From Perognathus longimembris pacificus (lineage: Eukaryota > Chordata > Mammalia > Rodentia > Heteromyidae): a stretch of 64,000 nucleotides of DNA. The stretch's first letter is position 1, and each line of letters starts with the position of its first letter. The position numbers were made by a program, and so were the translations under genes. This document shows positions 1 through 10,464 of the stretch, one piece after another. Where the stretch lies: the NCBI RefSeq assembly GCF_023159225.1, contig NC_063171.1:9907886-9971885 (forward strand), written 5' to 3'. The notes beneath the pieces are model-generated. The model made no database searches, was not told where the DNA came from, and was given only the letters and a program-made list of their open reading frames with translations.

Positions 1-112
1 GAGGTAACAAGTAGAACAAGAAATGTACTCACTGCCTTTCATATGAATCTGTAACCCATCTGTACCACACTTTAACAATAAAGAAAAAAAATTAAAGAAA
101 AAGAAAACTTCC
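1..112 (+). mobile_element. L1 3' end fragment
   Basis: Shows the recurring terminal L1 segment of this genome: GAGGTAACAAG..., AGAAATGTACTCACTGCC, then CTGTAACCC and a CTTTAACAATAAAG end followed by an A-rich tail. The same segment recurs near 2935, 16150 and 51090, and reversed near 23170, 43140 and 48925. The element is cut by the left edge of the window. Confidence 0.65.
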
Positions 113-525
113 CTTAGCTATTTCATTTTATCATTAAACATTCCATGAAGAGTATGTCTTTATTTTCATCAATTCACAAAGAAATGAAGTGAAAGGAAGG
201 AGTTAGTAGTTCTATTTAACAGTGACAGAGCTGAATTTATAACCAACCCTTCCTTGTCCCAGTATACAAGGGTCCCCCACATTAGCACACTGTTTCTAAG
301 AAAACTCTCCACTTTTTAACCACCAGAAAGACTAAAATTAAGAAAGATCTCAGATTTCTTTTTAAGATCTCAGCAAATAGCACAATACTGGTTTTATTAT
401 GCTTTTTCCAGAGTAATAATTTATGCTTCCATATAGGCTACTCAGTCTAAATATTTTCTAATCTCCATCAGGTGAGAAATACCAATGGAGCAGAACTCAA
501 CTTTATGACTGTCTATAAGAGTTCT

Positions 526-759
526 ATAAGGCTAGGCCCTGGTGGCTCACATCTATAGACTCAGCTAGTTCGGAGGCTGAGATCTGAAGATCACTATTTG
601 ATACTAAGATAGACAGAGAAGTCCATGAGCTCCTACTTCCATTTAACCAGCAAAAACCAGAAGTGGAGGTGTGACTCAAGTAAAAAAGCCAAGCAAAGCA
701 TGGAGACCTGAATTCAAGTCCCGGTACCAACTTTTTTTTTAAAGAATAAGAAAACAAAA
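526..759 (+). mobile_element. B1-like/Geo composite SINE
   Basis: Begins GGCCCTGGTGGCTCACA, a 7SL-derived B1-like left unit with GGAGGCTGAGATCTGA. It continues with AGAAGTGGAGGTGTGACTCAAG and CCTGAATTCAAGTCCC, the Geo-type tRNA-like right unit, and an A-rich tail. The likely target duplication AAGAGTTCT is at 517-525 and 760-768. Confidence 0.7.
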
Positions 760-1864
760 AAGAGTTCTCAATGAGTAACATTGATCAAAATGCATTGTAC
801 CCAGAAATTGACATGTTGAACTAAAGCCCCTTTGTAAAACTAAAGATAATTTTTAAAGACCTCTGTTGTTCTCCAACTCTCATCAACTGAGTCATAAGAT
901 AAAAGAATTTAAAAAGGAGGATAATTTCTCTGCTGACTTGGGAAAATGGCAGAAAGAAATAGCAGGAAGAAAAAGTCAGGGCTCTTGTCCTAAGGAACTA
1001 GACAATTGTACTGTCATTTACAATTATTTTATAATTAGATTGATATTTTATGGTTTTTGGAACCCTGACATCTATGGATAAGGAGTATAGGCTAATTCTT
1101 TGGGTTGCATGTTCTACAGTCCTGTTTTCAAGGAGACTTAACATTTATTTGGTCCCTAAATTGTCCAAATCTGAAATCTTTCCATTTTTTCTACAATGAC
1201 CATCTTCTCTCACCCATACCATCTAAAAATATCTTGCTTCCCATCACAGAAAAGAATCACAAAGCTATTAGAAGGCAATAAAATCCCTGGATAGCTTCTC
1301 TCCGGATGGCTGCACTTTCCTCTGATCAATTAGATTCAAAGAAATTAGAAATGGGATACAGAGGAAATAAAATTCAAGCCACAAATCCTTATCTTAATCC
1401 CACCAATAGCACTGGCAAGCAACAATTGGTGATGGAAGAGTTCAACCATGACCACAAGTTAATAATTATCTAAAATTCACCATGAAAGTGTCACCCATTG
1501 GAAAAGTCAGGTGATGCTCCTAGCTTGTCTCAGAGAACATGCCAGGATGTGAGGTGCCAGCAAAAGATGGATATGAATGAATTTATGATGCACAACAGCC
1601 TGGGTTCTGGAAGGTTCTTATTAACTATGGATTGGAGAGAAAACAATAAGATGGTGCTCTGGGTGCCTCCTCCCATCTGTGCCTCAACTGAAGGTTAAAA
1701 TACATGTGTTTTCTGTGCACCAAAATTGAGGAACAAAGGGTGAACTAATTCAGCAGTGATTCTCACTAGACACAATGTTGAAAATGAACTATACAAGTTG
1801 TAGGGGAAGGTGTTCAGGAGGGAGAAAAATAGAAGAAAACAAGGGAAGAAGTGATGTTATTCAG

Positions 1865-1945
1865 ACAGAAATGTACTAATTACCTGGCTTATGTAACTGT
1901 GACCCCTCTGTATATCAACTTTACAATCAATCAATCAATACATGC
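1865..1945 (+). mobile_element. Degenerate L1 3' end
   Basis: GACAGAAATGTACTAATTACC...GTAACTGTGACCCCTCTGTA...CTTTACAATCAATCAATCAATA matches the L1 3' terminus seen elsewhere in the window, with several substitutions and a short TCAA repeat as tail. Confidence 0.5.
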
Positions 1946-2094
1946 CTTTTGCAAGCATCTATTTACAATGCTCTTTCCTTTCATAATAGGTCTTTGTCTT
2001 TTTGTCAATTATAAATAATCTCCACTCGACTAATATGTATTAAGCTAGGCAGATTAAGATGAGAAATAAAATTAATTAATGAATTAATAATAAT

Positions 2095-2410
2095 CCTGTG
2101 TGATGGCATAAAACCTATTAACCCAGCTACTTGGGAAACTGAGATAGGAAGGACCATAGTTCCAGATTAGCTCAGGTAAAAATGTTTATGAGACCCCATC
2201 TCAACAGCAAAAGCTGTTTGAGATAGTGCATTTCTATCATCCTAACTTCAAAAGGAAGTATAAATAGTAGAAGCTCAGTCCTGGTCAGCCTAGGCAGAAA
2301 CAATAAGACCTTATTCAGAAAATAATTGGAGAAAAAATGGCTGAGGGAATGGCTCAAGTGGTAAAGCACCTGCATAGCAAGTGCAAGGCCATGAATTCAA
2401 CCCTCATTTG
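2095..2410 (+). mobile_element. Old composite SINE (B1-like plus tRNA-like units)
   Basis: A degraded B1-like start (GTGTGATGGCATAAAACC...CCAGCTACTTGGGAAACTGAG) is followed by an internal repeated module (CAGCCTAGGCAGAAACAATAAGACC) and a right unit TGGCTCAAGTGGTAAAGCACC...GGCCATGAATTCAACCC. The length suggests two merged or nested SINE copies. Confidence 0.5.
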
Positions 2411-2739
2411 GAGTAAGTAGTCTCATCCCTATAAAGTAAGATAGTGCTACAGCACAATAACAGGCTACCAAATTATGTGAGACCTGTGCAGAGCAAGACT
2501 CAAATAAGTCTGGTGCCTTTTCTCCTCTCTCAAAGATATTGCCAGTAGTAAAAAGCATTGTTGTTCTTTTATTTTATAAGTAAAATCAAGGTCATATTAT
2601 TGAACTTTATATCATTTCCCTGAGTTCTGCTCTGGAAAAAAAAAAGAAAAGGAAACCAATAGAAGGCAAGCTATACAGACAATGATGTAAGAGAAGAGCA
2701 GGAGAAGAGAATGGGTAAGAGGAAAGCATAGGAAGGGCA

Positions 2740-3035
2740 GAAGCAACATGGACTTGATACATTTGCTGCTGTATTAGAACTAGGGACGGGAAAGGGAATA
2801 TCAAAACTGAGAGACAAAGGATAAAAAGGCAAATAACTCCAAAAGCAATACTTATAAAACCATTTGGTATAAACCAACTGAACAACTCATGGGGGGGAGG
2901 GGGAGGGAGGAAAATGAGGGAGGGGTAACAAGATGAACAAGAAATGTACCCACTGCCTTATGTATGAAACTATAACCCCTCTGTACATCACTTTAACAAT
3001 AAATAAATAATTATTCAGGGAAAAAAATAAAATAA
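2740..3035 (+). mobile_element. 5'-truncated L1, 3' UTR only
   Basis: Contains the 3' UTR blocks GGGACGGGAAAGGGAATATCAAAA, AGAGACAAAGGATAAA, GGTATAAACCAACTGAACAACTCATGGGGGG, a G-rich run, then GGTAACAAGATGAACAAGAAATGTACCCACTGCC and CTTTAACAATAAATAAATAA. The polypurine/G-rich stretch before the terminus is typical of L1 3' UTRs. Confidence 0.75.
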
Positions 3036-3879
3036 ATGAGGAAACTGCAGTTTCTTTTCTGACAGCTGGAGCATAAATACTTGCTGCCATCGTATCAAAA
3101 ATTATTGGACATTTGGAGCATTCTTGTAAGACACCAGTATTACAGTCAATTTGAATTACTGGCCCCAAGATGCCCTAGAAATTTTGTTTTCCCAATGCAA
3201 GTGTGTCAGCTGCAGGACAGAAGTGATATATGCTGTCTACTGGGCAGCAGGCTGGCCAGACACCAAACTCCAAGTGTGTTTCCTTGTAGTCTTGGTTCTA
3301 GCCCAGCTGTTCTTTTTACATAGTGTACTGGCCACCAATATAGGTTTCCTCCAAACAGACCAAAACTAAAATACTGCTTAATATCCATCAACCCAAAACC
3401 AAACCTAAATCTGATGTGACCCCTCCAGAGACTGGTCAGGCAGCTTCGTCTGGACCTGAGACAAGTTAAATTTGGCTGAATATTAAAGAAATCAGTTATT
3501 TCTAGTTCCTGTCTGAGGAAAGCCTAGGGAGTTTCAGAGAAGAAAAAGCATCACATTGTGAACTTTTAAAGATATCCTCAAATATATTAAACATAACTAC
3601 TCTTATGAGCTGATCATAAAAAAGGCAACACTGTAAATCAAAGAATTGTTAAGGTAAATATTCCATCCATGGGGAGTTTTTAAATGTACCTCATATATAA
3701 GTGAACTCTTTAGAGACTTACACTGAGCCAAAAGCTAGCACCTGAGACTGAATTGCAGATACCAGCTCTAATCTCAAACAGCACACATGTGGCCTGAAGC
3801 CTTCTTAGTGGTGACTGGCACTGCTATAGTGATAAGAGCTTCATCTACTGTGGAGTTCTTCTCTATAAAACCATGGAGT

Positions 3880-4108
3880 ACCAGGCCCTGGTGGCTCACA
3901 CTTGTAATCCTAGATACTCAGGAGGTTGAGGTCTGGGGTTCATGGTACAAAGCCAGTGCAGGATGAAAAATCCCCATGAGACTGTAATCTCCAATTAACC
4001 AGAAATCTAGAAGTGATGCTTTGGCTCAAACTGATACAATATTAGGCTTGTACAAAAGACCTCAAGACAGTGCCCAGGCCCTGAGTTCAAGAGCTACCAC
4101 TGACATAA
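3880..4108 (+). mobile_element. B1-like/Geo composite SINE
   Basis: CAGGCCCTGGTGGCTCACACTTGTAATCCTAGATACTCAGGAGG marks the B1-like left unit. The right unit runs through AGAAGTGATGCTTTGGCTCAAA to GCCCTGAGTTCAAGAGC, followed by an A-rich tail. Confidence 0.75.
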
Positions 4109-4248
4109 AAAAATAAAATCATCTCAAACTTTTCCATGGAATAAATAGATCTTTGTAGTTTCCATTATTTGGAGGAATTTTTCTATAATTCACATCAGAG
4201 TAATCATGATAGAGAATGACAGACAAACAGGAGAAATGTTGCATCCCG

Positions 4249-4264
4249 GTGTGTGCATGTGTGT

Positions 4265-4295
<31 letters not shown>
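4249..4295. repeat. (TG)n microsatellite
   Basis: An interrupted TG/CA dinucleotide run of about 47 bp with CATG and TATG interruptions. Open frames across it are artefacts of the repeat. Confidence 0.95.
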
Positions 4296-6224
4296 AACTT
4301 TACCTTGATTACCACACACTGTGTCCTAAAGCCTGGAATGACTACAGAGTCAGTCACAGCCTGGAAAGGCAGAATGACCACATCACGTGGATATATTCAA
4401 TGTGGGAGAGAATTTTGAGCTGTAAGGTAGCAGAGTGGCATGGAAGAAGGGAGAGAGGGAGGTAGTAGAATACCTTGCACACTGCCACCTCAGAACACTT
4501 TCAAGAACTGGCCTTCAACACAGTTGCAGAAGTAGAAAATTGGCCTGAGTCAATAAAACAGCAATTCCCTACCACTCTCTCCACTGTCAACGAGCAATGA
4601 TCTGTTAGGAGTAAAATCTTTTCCAAGCCTTTCCTTGACTTCCTAATTAATAAACATTGTATTAAAGTCCCTGTTCCTTTATGAAGGTAAAGCAATTAAA
4701 GTATCCTGGTACTCAAACTTAATCTATACTCTTCTTGAATTACTTCACTTTTTTCACACTCAAATTTAGCTCTCCTTAGTATATTATCTTATTAAATATA
4801 AGAAACAGAGACAAACAGAAACATGAAATTTATGATGCCATACTGAATGTGCATATAGACATAGACTGTTTCATTATGACTCTCATATAACAAAGAAAAC
4901 TGTTTCTTTATGAACTATCTGGATTTTATTTATAAATTGTTATTTATTATGCCAAAATTGAAACATAAAAGCATATGCTTAGAAAATAAAAGAATGAACT
5001 GGTAATCTACAATAGGCATTATGAGCAAAATATACAAAAATGAGGTTTTTTTCCCAATAATAGTTTATCTGGATAATAATAGTTTAGTTCCAATATTTTT
5101 TCCTGAAAAGTGAGTTATATGTGTTACTAACCCTAGATTTAAAAAAAGCTAATAAAAAATCAAACGAGTATCACATGCTTAACCAATAATAGTGTTTTTT
5201 TAAAATAAAATGTTTTTCACAATATCAGCCTACTCTGTTAAAGTTAGACATATGCGCAAGTTAAATTTATACTGTAATTTATAAAGTAAATTGAAAATTC
5301 ACAATATGAGGCTCAGGTACACTAACAGCTGTTTCTGAAACCTCAATACTCTTATTGTAGTTGTTCTCATTAGCATTGTCTAAATCAGACACACTTGTTT
5401 ACATCATATTGTTTCTACTCAAAGTTATTTATCCAGTGTCCAATCAACTCAATCCTTACTCATCCATAAGCAAATGGGGAGAAAATATAATAATTTTTCT
5501 TAATACTCCATCAGAAAAGCCAACTCTCCACATTGTATAAATCCATGCAATAGAATTTAAAATCCTCATATTTTATGGTACAATATTCAGAGACATACCA
5601 AACAATAGAAAATATAACTTACTTTAAAGCACCTGACTGCTACCAATTTTTTTCTTCACAACCAACTTTATATAGAGTAAGCAAGTGCCCAGTTATTTCA
5701 ATCAATGTAAAAATAGAAGAGTAATAATTTAGACACATGTGGATTATTTTCTTGATTTACCTATTTGTATAAAAAGATTCAAATAGTTAATTAATCTCTA
5801 ATTTCTCTTTCCCATTATACTGTATAGACACCAGGTAACTGAATTCATAGATATAAAAGTTCTACCTACACAACATAATCTCCAGCACTGTGCCAGAATG
5901 CTGAACATCTCAGTCAAGCAGTAATAATGTGCCGGGATACTCATAGTCACCACTGCCCCTTAATAATACCGAGCAACATCAAAAACAAGTTATAATTTCA
6001 TGCAGGTCAACATAGCACCACAGCCTTTCCTCTACTTTCATAATCAGCTAAGACCTCAACTTGAAACCCAAATGCAAACTCACTCTGAATTCTTTAATGG
6101 GATCACTCCAATCACAACCCTTAATCAATGAGTTAAAGGCTCCAAGTGAGGTAACATCAGTGTAACCAAGGTTTGATTTTCTTTTTACCAATGTTAGTGT
6201 TCAGCCAACTAACAAACTCTTAGA

Positions 6225-6375
6225 AGCCCAATGTGGTGATTCACGCCTACAATCCTAGCACTGGGAGGATGAAACAGGAGGACTACAAGGTCATGACCAC
6301 TGTGTCCTGCATCTTAGGACCCTGTATCAAAAGGAGAAAAAAGGAAAGGAACTGAATGAGGAAAAAAAAAAAAAG
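6225..6375 (+). mobile_element. B1-like SINE monomer
   Basis: GCCCAATGTGGTGATTCACGCCTACAATCCTAGCACTGGGAGGATGAAACAGGAGGA is a recognisable 7SL-derived B1/Alu-type head, with ACCCTGTATCAAAAGG and an A-rich tail at the end. It lacks the Geo unit. Confidence 0.65.
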
Positions 6376-6429
6376 AAATTTGAGCCAGCAAGCATTACAG
6401 ATAATATGCTAAAAAATACATAATCCTAC

Positions 6430-6670
6430 CTTGCAGTGGTGGCTCTCACAAGTATTCCTAGCTACTCAAGAAGCTGAGATCTGGAGGAACTCAATTCAAA
6501 GCCAGCCAGGGCTGAAAAGTCTGCAAGACTCTTATCTCCAACTAACCATCAAAAAAGCTGACCTGGAAGTGTGGCTCAAGTGGTGAAGCACCAGAAGTGA
6601 ACAAGAAAGCCAAGAGATAATGTGGGTCCCTGAGTTGAATCCTCTCACACACAGTGAAAGAAAAGGAAGG
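6430..6670 (+). mobile_element. B1-like/Geo composite SINE
   Basis: GCAGTGGTGGCTCTCACAAGTATTCCTAGCTACTCAAGAAGCTGAGATCTGGAGGA, then CTTATCTCCAACTAACCATC, then TGGCTCAAGTGGTGAAGCACCAG with an A-rich tail. The internal TTATCTCCAATTAACCA block is diagnostic of this family in the window. Confidence 0.75.
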
Positions 6671-7479
6671 AAAAGAAAAATAATCCTAGTATAAAACACA
6701 ACAGCAAACAACTGGTACATTACATAAAAAATACTGCATCCTTAATTTTAGTAAGATTGTTTATTATAACCATAGTGAAGTTACCTAAGCAACCGCTCTG
6801 AATTGCTTGCAATATCCAAATGCACCCTTGTTATGGTGGCTCAGTGTCTACAAGTTTGTTGCTTACAGCATTATGAATAGATACATAAGGCTTCGGGTGG
6901 ATAAAAAGACCCCCTGAAAGATACTGAACATCTAGATACCTACTAGCAAAATATAAAAATAATACAAATTAAAAAATAATTAAGGCTTAGACACAAACCT
7001 AGAAATAGGAGTAAAAATTGTTAAACAATACTCATTCACACCTTCACTTAAGTCAGCGAGCTGAAAAGTAGTCTATTTTTATTTCTAAAATATGATACTT
7101 ATGTAATTATTATAACCTACATGTTTAGGAAGAAAATAAGAAAAGGCTTCTCACAATTGTGACAGATGCTATTCATTCATGTGTAACAAAATAAATATAT
7201 TGAATAACGAAACTTGCTGTAATTGCTCAGGCCCAATTAATTTATGTGAAATTATCAAGCAATGAGCCCAGCCTCATTTACGTCTTTGGGTTTCTACAGG
7301 TATGTACTACTTGAGAATGTCAGATGATCTTCAGGTACAGCATGCCATCACTGGCGTGCTGGGAATCCATAGACCACAACTTGCATAGATATTCCAGTCT
7401 AGGAAGAAAAACAATGGAGAAAGCCAGGAGTTCCCTTTCCACAGGAAAAGGTGGGGGAGGGGCTAGGGGCTAACCTTAC

Positions 7480-7557
7480 CTTTCTGTACACCAGCATGTT
7501 TGGTGATTCATCTGCCACCCCGTTGCTGGTCTGCCCATAATTATTCCCCTGGGCCAT
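7480..7557 (-). CDS. RGS7: RGS7 first coding exon (partial CDS, 26 codons)
   Basis: Read on the minus strand from the ATG at 7557-7555, the frame encodes 26 residues beginning MAQGNNYGQTSN, followed by GVADESPNMLVYRK. I recognise this as the N-terminus of regulator of G-protein signalling 7. The exon ends exactly after a Lys codon (phase 0) at AAAG|GTAAGG, a strong donor (GT at 7479-7478). RGS7 is an R7-family GTPase-activating protein for Gi/o alpha subunits. It acts in neurons with G-beta-5 through its GGL domain and is anchored through its DEP/DHEX region. This exon precedes the DEP domain, so no catalytic residue is visible here. The remaining exons lie left of the window. The codons show no stop or frameshift, so this looks like the functional gene and not a retrocopy; the intact splice donor agrees. 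Confidence 0.93.
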
Positions 7558-7606
7558 GTCACCCAAAACGCAGTTGGTTCTCAGATACAGGAATTACCAG
7601 TCTGCC
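7480..7606 (-). other. RGS7: RGS7 exon 2 (5' UTR part plus start codon), acceptor tentative
   Basis: Upstream of the ATG on the minus strand is TCTCTAACCCTTTGCAG|GGCAGACTGG. It provides a CTAAC branch-like sequence, a pyrimidine-rich stretch and a CAG acceptor, which would start the exon at 7606. This leaves a 49-nt untranslated leader before the ATG. The donor side is certain by coding context. The acceptor is inferred from motif only, and a transcription start further upstream in the same exon cannot be excluded. Confidence 0.55.
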
Positions 7607-8634
7607 CTGCAAAGGGTTAGAGATTCCAGTGAGATCCCAGTGGAACAGCCCCAAGGAATGATCCCTGACTCTTTTTTTCCTAGTGAGAGTACTTATCCTA
7701 CAAGGAGCACTAACAAGCTGGGTCTTGGCATAAGGAAGTGGCACTGGACATATATTGAGAAAAGACTTGACACCTCTAGTACCTCTGGGAACACTGTACA
7801 AAATTACACTCTTCCAGTTAGAAATGGTCACTTGGCTATTTAGTACTGACTGCTTATTGACCATCCTCATTTGAAAAAAGTGTTACTCAACTTAAAAACA
7901 GGGCTACCAGTTCTATTGCAGAGTTCCCTGCATCTCCACTTGCTGTTTTCCACAAAAGGCAGAAACGAAAAGAAACCAAGGGCAGCACCCTTCTCCTGGG
8001 CAGCCCCCTCAAGTCCCTCGTGGCAGGAGCATCAGAGAGGCCCAATCCCCACACCTGTCATCCCCAGCACCTGTGTTTCCTCTCCAGTCCCCCGGGGTCT
8101 GTCCTTCACAGGCTGGGGACCCACTTAACGTCTCTCCCGCCTGCACCGCCAGCCACTGAGCCGCTCACTCCATCCAGTGAGTCAATCAGGGAGCAATCTT
8201 GCTCGATCTTTGCCAGAAAGCATCCGAAAACATTCCAACCCGGAGAAGCACAGGGAGCGCAAGCCTCCAGGCAATTACCTCCATCAGCGCGGACAGAAAG
8301 CTAACTATAGGAGCCGCTAAGCCACTGGTCATGGAGGGAGAAGCCGGCGAGCCCCACATCCTCTCGCTGGGCTCCGGTGGCAGCAGCAAATGGCAGGCAG
8401 CGTGTGCCCCGCGCGACGAGGCGCTGCCGGCGCCCGGCAGCAGTTTCAGCACCGTGGACCGCGGCGTGCGTGCTGCGCCCCAGCCCAGCCCAACCCAGCC
8501 CAACGCGGGGCACGGGGGACGGCCGCCCTCCGCCGAGGACGTTCCCGCCGCGCTCCGCACGGGCTGGCTGCGGGCTGGGGGCCGGGAGGACGCGGGGTGG
8601 CGCCGCCTCCTCCCCTCCCGCCTCCTCTATTTAC
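7607..8634 (-). other. RGS7: Candidate RGS7 intron 1
   Basis: This is the sequence between the candidate exon 1 donor (GAG|GTAAAT, GT at 8634-8633) and the candidate exon 2 acceptor. Its right half is GC- and CpG-rich and contains the RE1-like site. Its left half (7607-8200) is ordinary single-copy sequence with no recognised repeat. Confidence 0.4.
8445..8465 (+). promoter_or_regulatory. RE1 (REST/NRSF) binding site
   Basis: TTCAGCACC-GT-GGACCGCGGC matches the canonical 21-bp RE1 pattern TTCAGCACCNNGGACAGCGCC at all positions except two in the right half (A to C, and C to G). REST represses neuronal genes in non-neuronal cells, and RGS7 is mainly neuronal. The site lies in the CpG island, about 170 bp inside the candidate first intron. 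Occupancy is inferred, not shown. Confidence 0.75.
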
Positions 8635-8980
8635 CTCCCCGGCCAAGGTCACGGCCCCGTGGCGTCTCCCCTCTCGGGCGGGCTGGGTACAGGCGCTGTC
8701 AGCTGGCAGCGAGCGGAGCAGGGAAGCAAGGCAGCTTCATCACATTCGGCGGATACAGACGCCAAGCCTTCCCCTGCCTTCGCCGCTGAAGCGACTGCTA
8801 CCCTCGCCGCCGCCCGTGCACAGGCACCTCCTGCAGCCGCCTCTCGCGCCGCTCCCCCGGGCCGCCTCGCTGGCTCGCTCACTCCTCCGCTGCTCCTCCC
8901 GCGAACTGAGAGCAGCCGAGAGCGCGCCGGAGTCGAGACGCCCGGGCCCGTGCGCGCGACTGGGAGGAGGGAGAAAGAGA
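8635..8980 (-). other. RGS7: Candidate RGS7 non-coding first exon
   Basis: Within the CpG island the minus strand contains a GC-rich 5' UTR-like stretch ending GGCCGGGGAG|GTAAAT, a plausible splice donor. It could splice to the ATG exon about 1 kb away. The transcription start is not visible: there is no TATA box, as is usual for CpG-island promoters, so the right boundary is arbitrary. Only the donor is supported by motif. Confidence 0.4.
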
Positions 8981-8982
8981 CA

Positions 8983-8992
8983 GTCACGTGGC
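8983..8992. promoter_or_regulatory. E-box (CACGTG)
   Basis: GTCACGTGGC contains a perfect CACGTG palindrome in the CpG island, a context bound by USF, MYC/MAX or TFEB-type bHLH-ZIP factors. It lies just upstream of the candidate minus-strand first exon, a promoter-proximal position. Confidence 0.5.
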
Positions 8993-9214
8993 ACAGGGGC
9001 GTTCGAAGGTGATGGCTCCGATGGGCTGTCTCAGCCGCCGCCACACCCCCGGGCCTCGGGGCCTCCAGGCCTCTACCCCTAAGGAGTGGAGACCCTGCCC
9101 CCACCTCCGAGGCCAGCCCAAACTCCTACACACCCTGCCCTGCCATCTGTGCTGCAGGACTCGAAATCTGAGCTTCAAGCCCTAAAGTGGGGAGGTGCTT
9201 GGTAAGATTGGTGA

Positions 9215-9955
9215 GTGGATGAGTTGATGGATGGATGGATGGATGCATGCGTGCATGCATGGATGCATGAGTGGATGCATGGATGGTCCATAGGTGGTAA
9301 ATTGATGGAGGATGAATGATGAATAGAGGATCTTTGGATGAATAATGGATGATGAATGAATGGGTGGAGAATGGATGAAGGATAGATGGGTGGGTAGAGA
9401 TGGATGGATGGATGGATGGATGGGCAGATAAATGGCGAATGGATGTGTGTGAATAATGGATGGGTGGGTGGGGAATACAGGACTGATGGATAATGGATGG
9501 TGGGGGGGTAGGTGGTAAGTGGTGGATGGATGATGAATGGATCATAGATGGGTAGGTGGGTGAGTGGAGTGAGTGATGGATGGATGGAAGATGGATGGGT
9601 GGGTGGGGTGATGGATGAAGAATGGATAGATGGGTGCATGGATAGATAAATGATGGATGAGAGAGTGAATGTTGAATGGATAGAGAGATAAATGATAGAT
9701 GGCTGGGTGGCTGTAGAGGATGGATGGATGATGAATGGATGATAGCGAATGAATGGATGGATTGAGGATGGATGTGTGAGTGGAGGATGGATAGAGGATG
9801 GATCAATCATGGAGAAAAAGATGATGGATAGGTAGGTGGGTGGGGTGGATGGTTGGATAAACGATGGATGGGTGGGTGGAGAATAGATAGAAGATGGACT
9901 GATGGATGATGGATGGACGTTTGGTGGATGGATGGTTAGATGAATGAAAGAAAGG
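9215..9955. repeat. Degenerate (GGAT)n / TGGATGGA tetranucleotide array
   Basis: About 740 bp built almost wholly of GGAT/TGGA units with interruptions (GATGAA, GGGTGGGT, GCATGCAT). On the minus strand it gives long open frames rich in His, Pro, Ser and Ile, such as SIHPSIHP-type strings at 9126-9972. These are translations of the repeat, not proteins. The array begins about 150 bp outside the CpG island of RGS7. Confidence 0.95.
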
Positions 9956-10454
9956 AAGGAACATCCTCCCACCTCCTGCAGCTGGCAGTTTTATCATGTG
10001 CCTGACAACTATGACAGTACTGGAGAAGCAGATGATTGATCTTTGGTATGCTTTAATAACATATAGAGAGAAGTTGGAATATCCTGGCACTGAAAGAAAT
10101 GGCCAGGGACAAATGAATTATTCTACATTCTCTCCTCTCTTTTGCCTCAAGCTTTCACAGATTCCTCCTAAGTTGGAGAAATGAGGAACAGTTTAGATGC
10201 CGCAAGCTATGGTAAAAATCTTGCTACCTGTGAAATTGAAGGAGTATCCCTAATATTTCTGATTTCTTTCCATAGGACTGAGAGAAACTTTCCTGTCTTC
10301 ATCTTCTTACAATAGTCATAAAGGTTCAGGAGTTGCTGGTTCACCCAAATAACTCTCCAAGCAATGACACTAATTCCAGAATGGTTAAAAGGACATGAAA
10401 GAAAAAATGTCACTTTTCCTTGACCATAGCAAAGAAGCCTGGGTATCCAACATT
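9956..10454. other. Intergenic, no feature recognised
   Basis: Ordinary single-copy sequence between the tetranucleotide array and the first IDL-Geo SINE. No exon, repeat family or RNA gene recognised. Confidence 0.5.
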
Positions 10455-10464
10455 TCTGGCAAGG

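Larger units (their letters stand above)
1..7479 (-). other. RGS7: RGS7 intron following the first coding exon (partial)
   Basis: This stretch lies downstream (minus sense) of the RGS7 ATG exon, starting at its GTAAGG donor. No further RGS7 coding exon was recognised in it. It is AT-rich and holds the L1 ends and SINEs listed separately. I see nothing specific in 780-1860, 3040-3880, 4300-6220 or 6680-7479 apart from ordinary AT-rich sequence. The next RGS7 exon must lie beyond the left edge. Confidence 0.8.
8290..9060. promoter_or_regulatory. RGS7: CpG island / RGS7 promoter region
   Basis: A sharp rise in GC content and CpG dinucleotides, unlike anything else in the window except parts of the 57.5-59 kb LTR element. 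It contains several GC-box-like GGGCGG or GGAGG runs on the minus strand and CCGCCGCCG runs. It sits immediately 5' of the RGS7 ATG exon. The several overlapping long open frames here (for example on + at 8199-9082) reflect low stop-codon density in GC-rich DNA and have no recognisable protein features. Confidence 0.85.

Noticed and set aside
4119..4465. Cys/Val- or Thr/His-repeat frames on both strands
   Set aside because: Translations of the (TG)n microsatellite.
1..7479. Further RGS7 coding exons
   Set aside because: I searched the minus strand for the DEP-domain exon that follows in RGS7 and found none; the intron must extend beyond the window.
7640..7680. CTTTTTTTCCTAG as a splice acceptor on the + strand
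   Set aside because: It is on the strand opposite to RGS7 and no + strand exon follows.
8186..9104. Several long overlapping frames on both strands in the CpG island (up to 230 codons)
   Set aside because: GC-rich DNA lacks stop codons by composition; frames overlap on both strands, are Pro/Arg/Ala-rich and have no domain.
9126..9972. Minus-strand open frames of 226 and 265 codons rich in His, Pro, Ser and Ile
   Set aside because: They translate the GGAT tetranucleotide array; the pattern is identical in more than one frame and has no protein signature.
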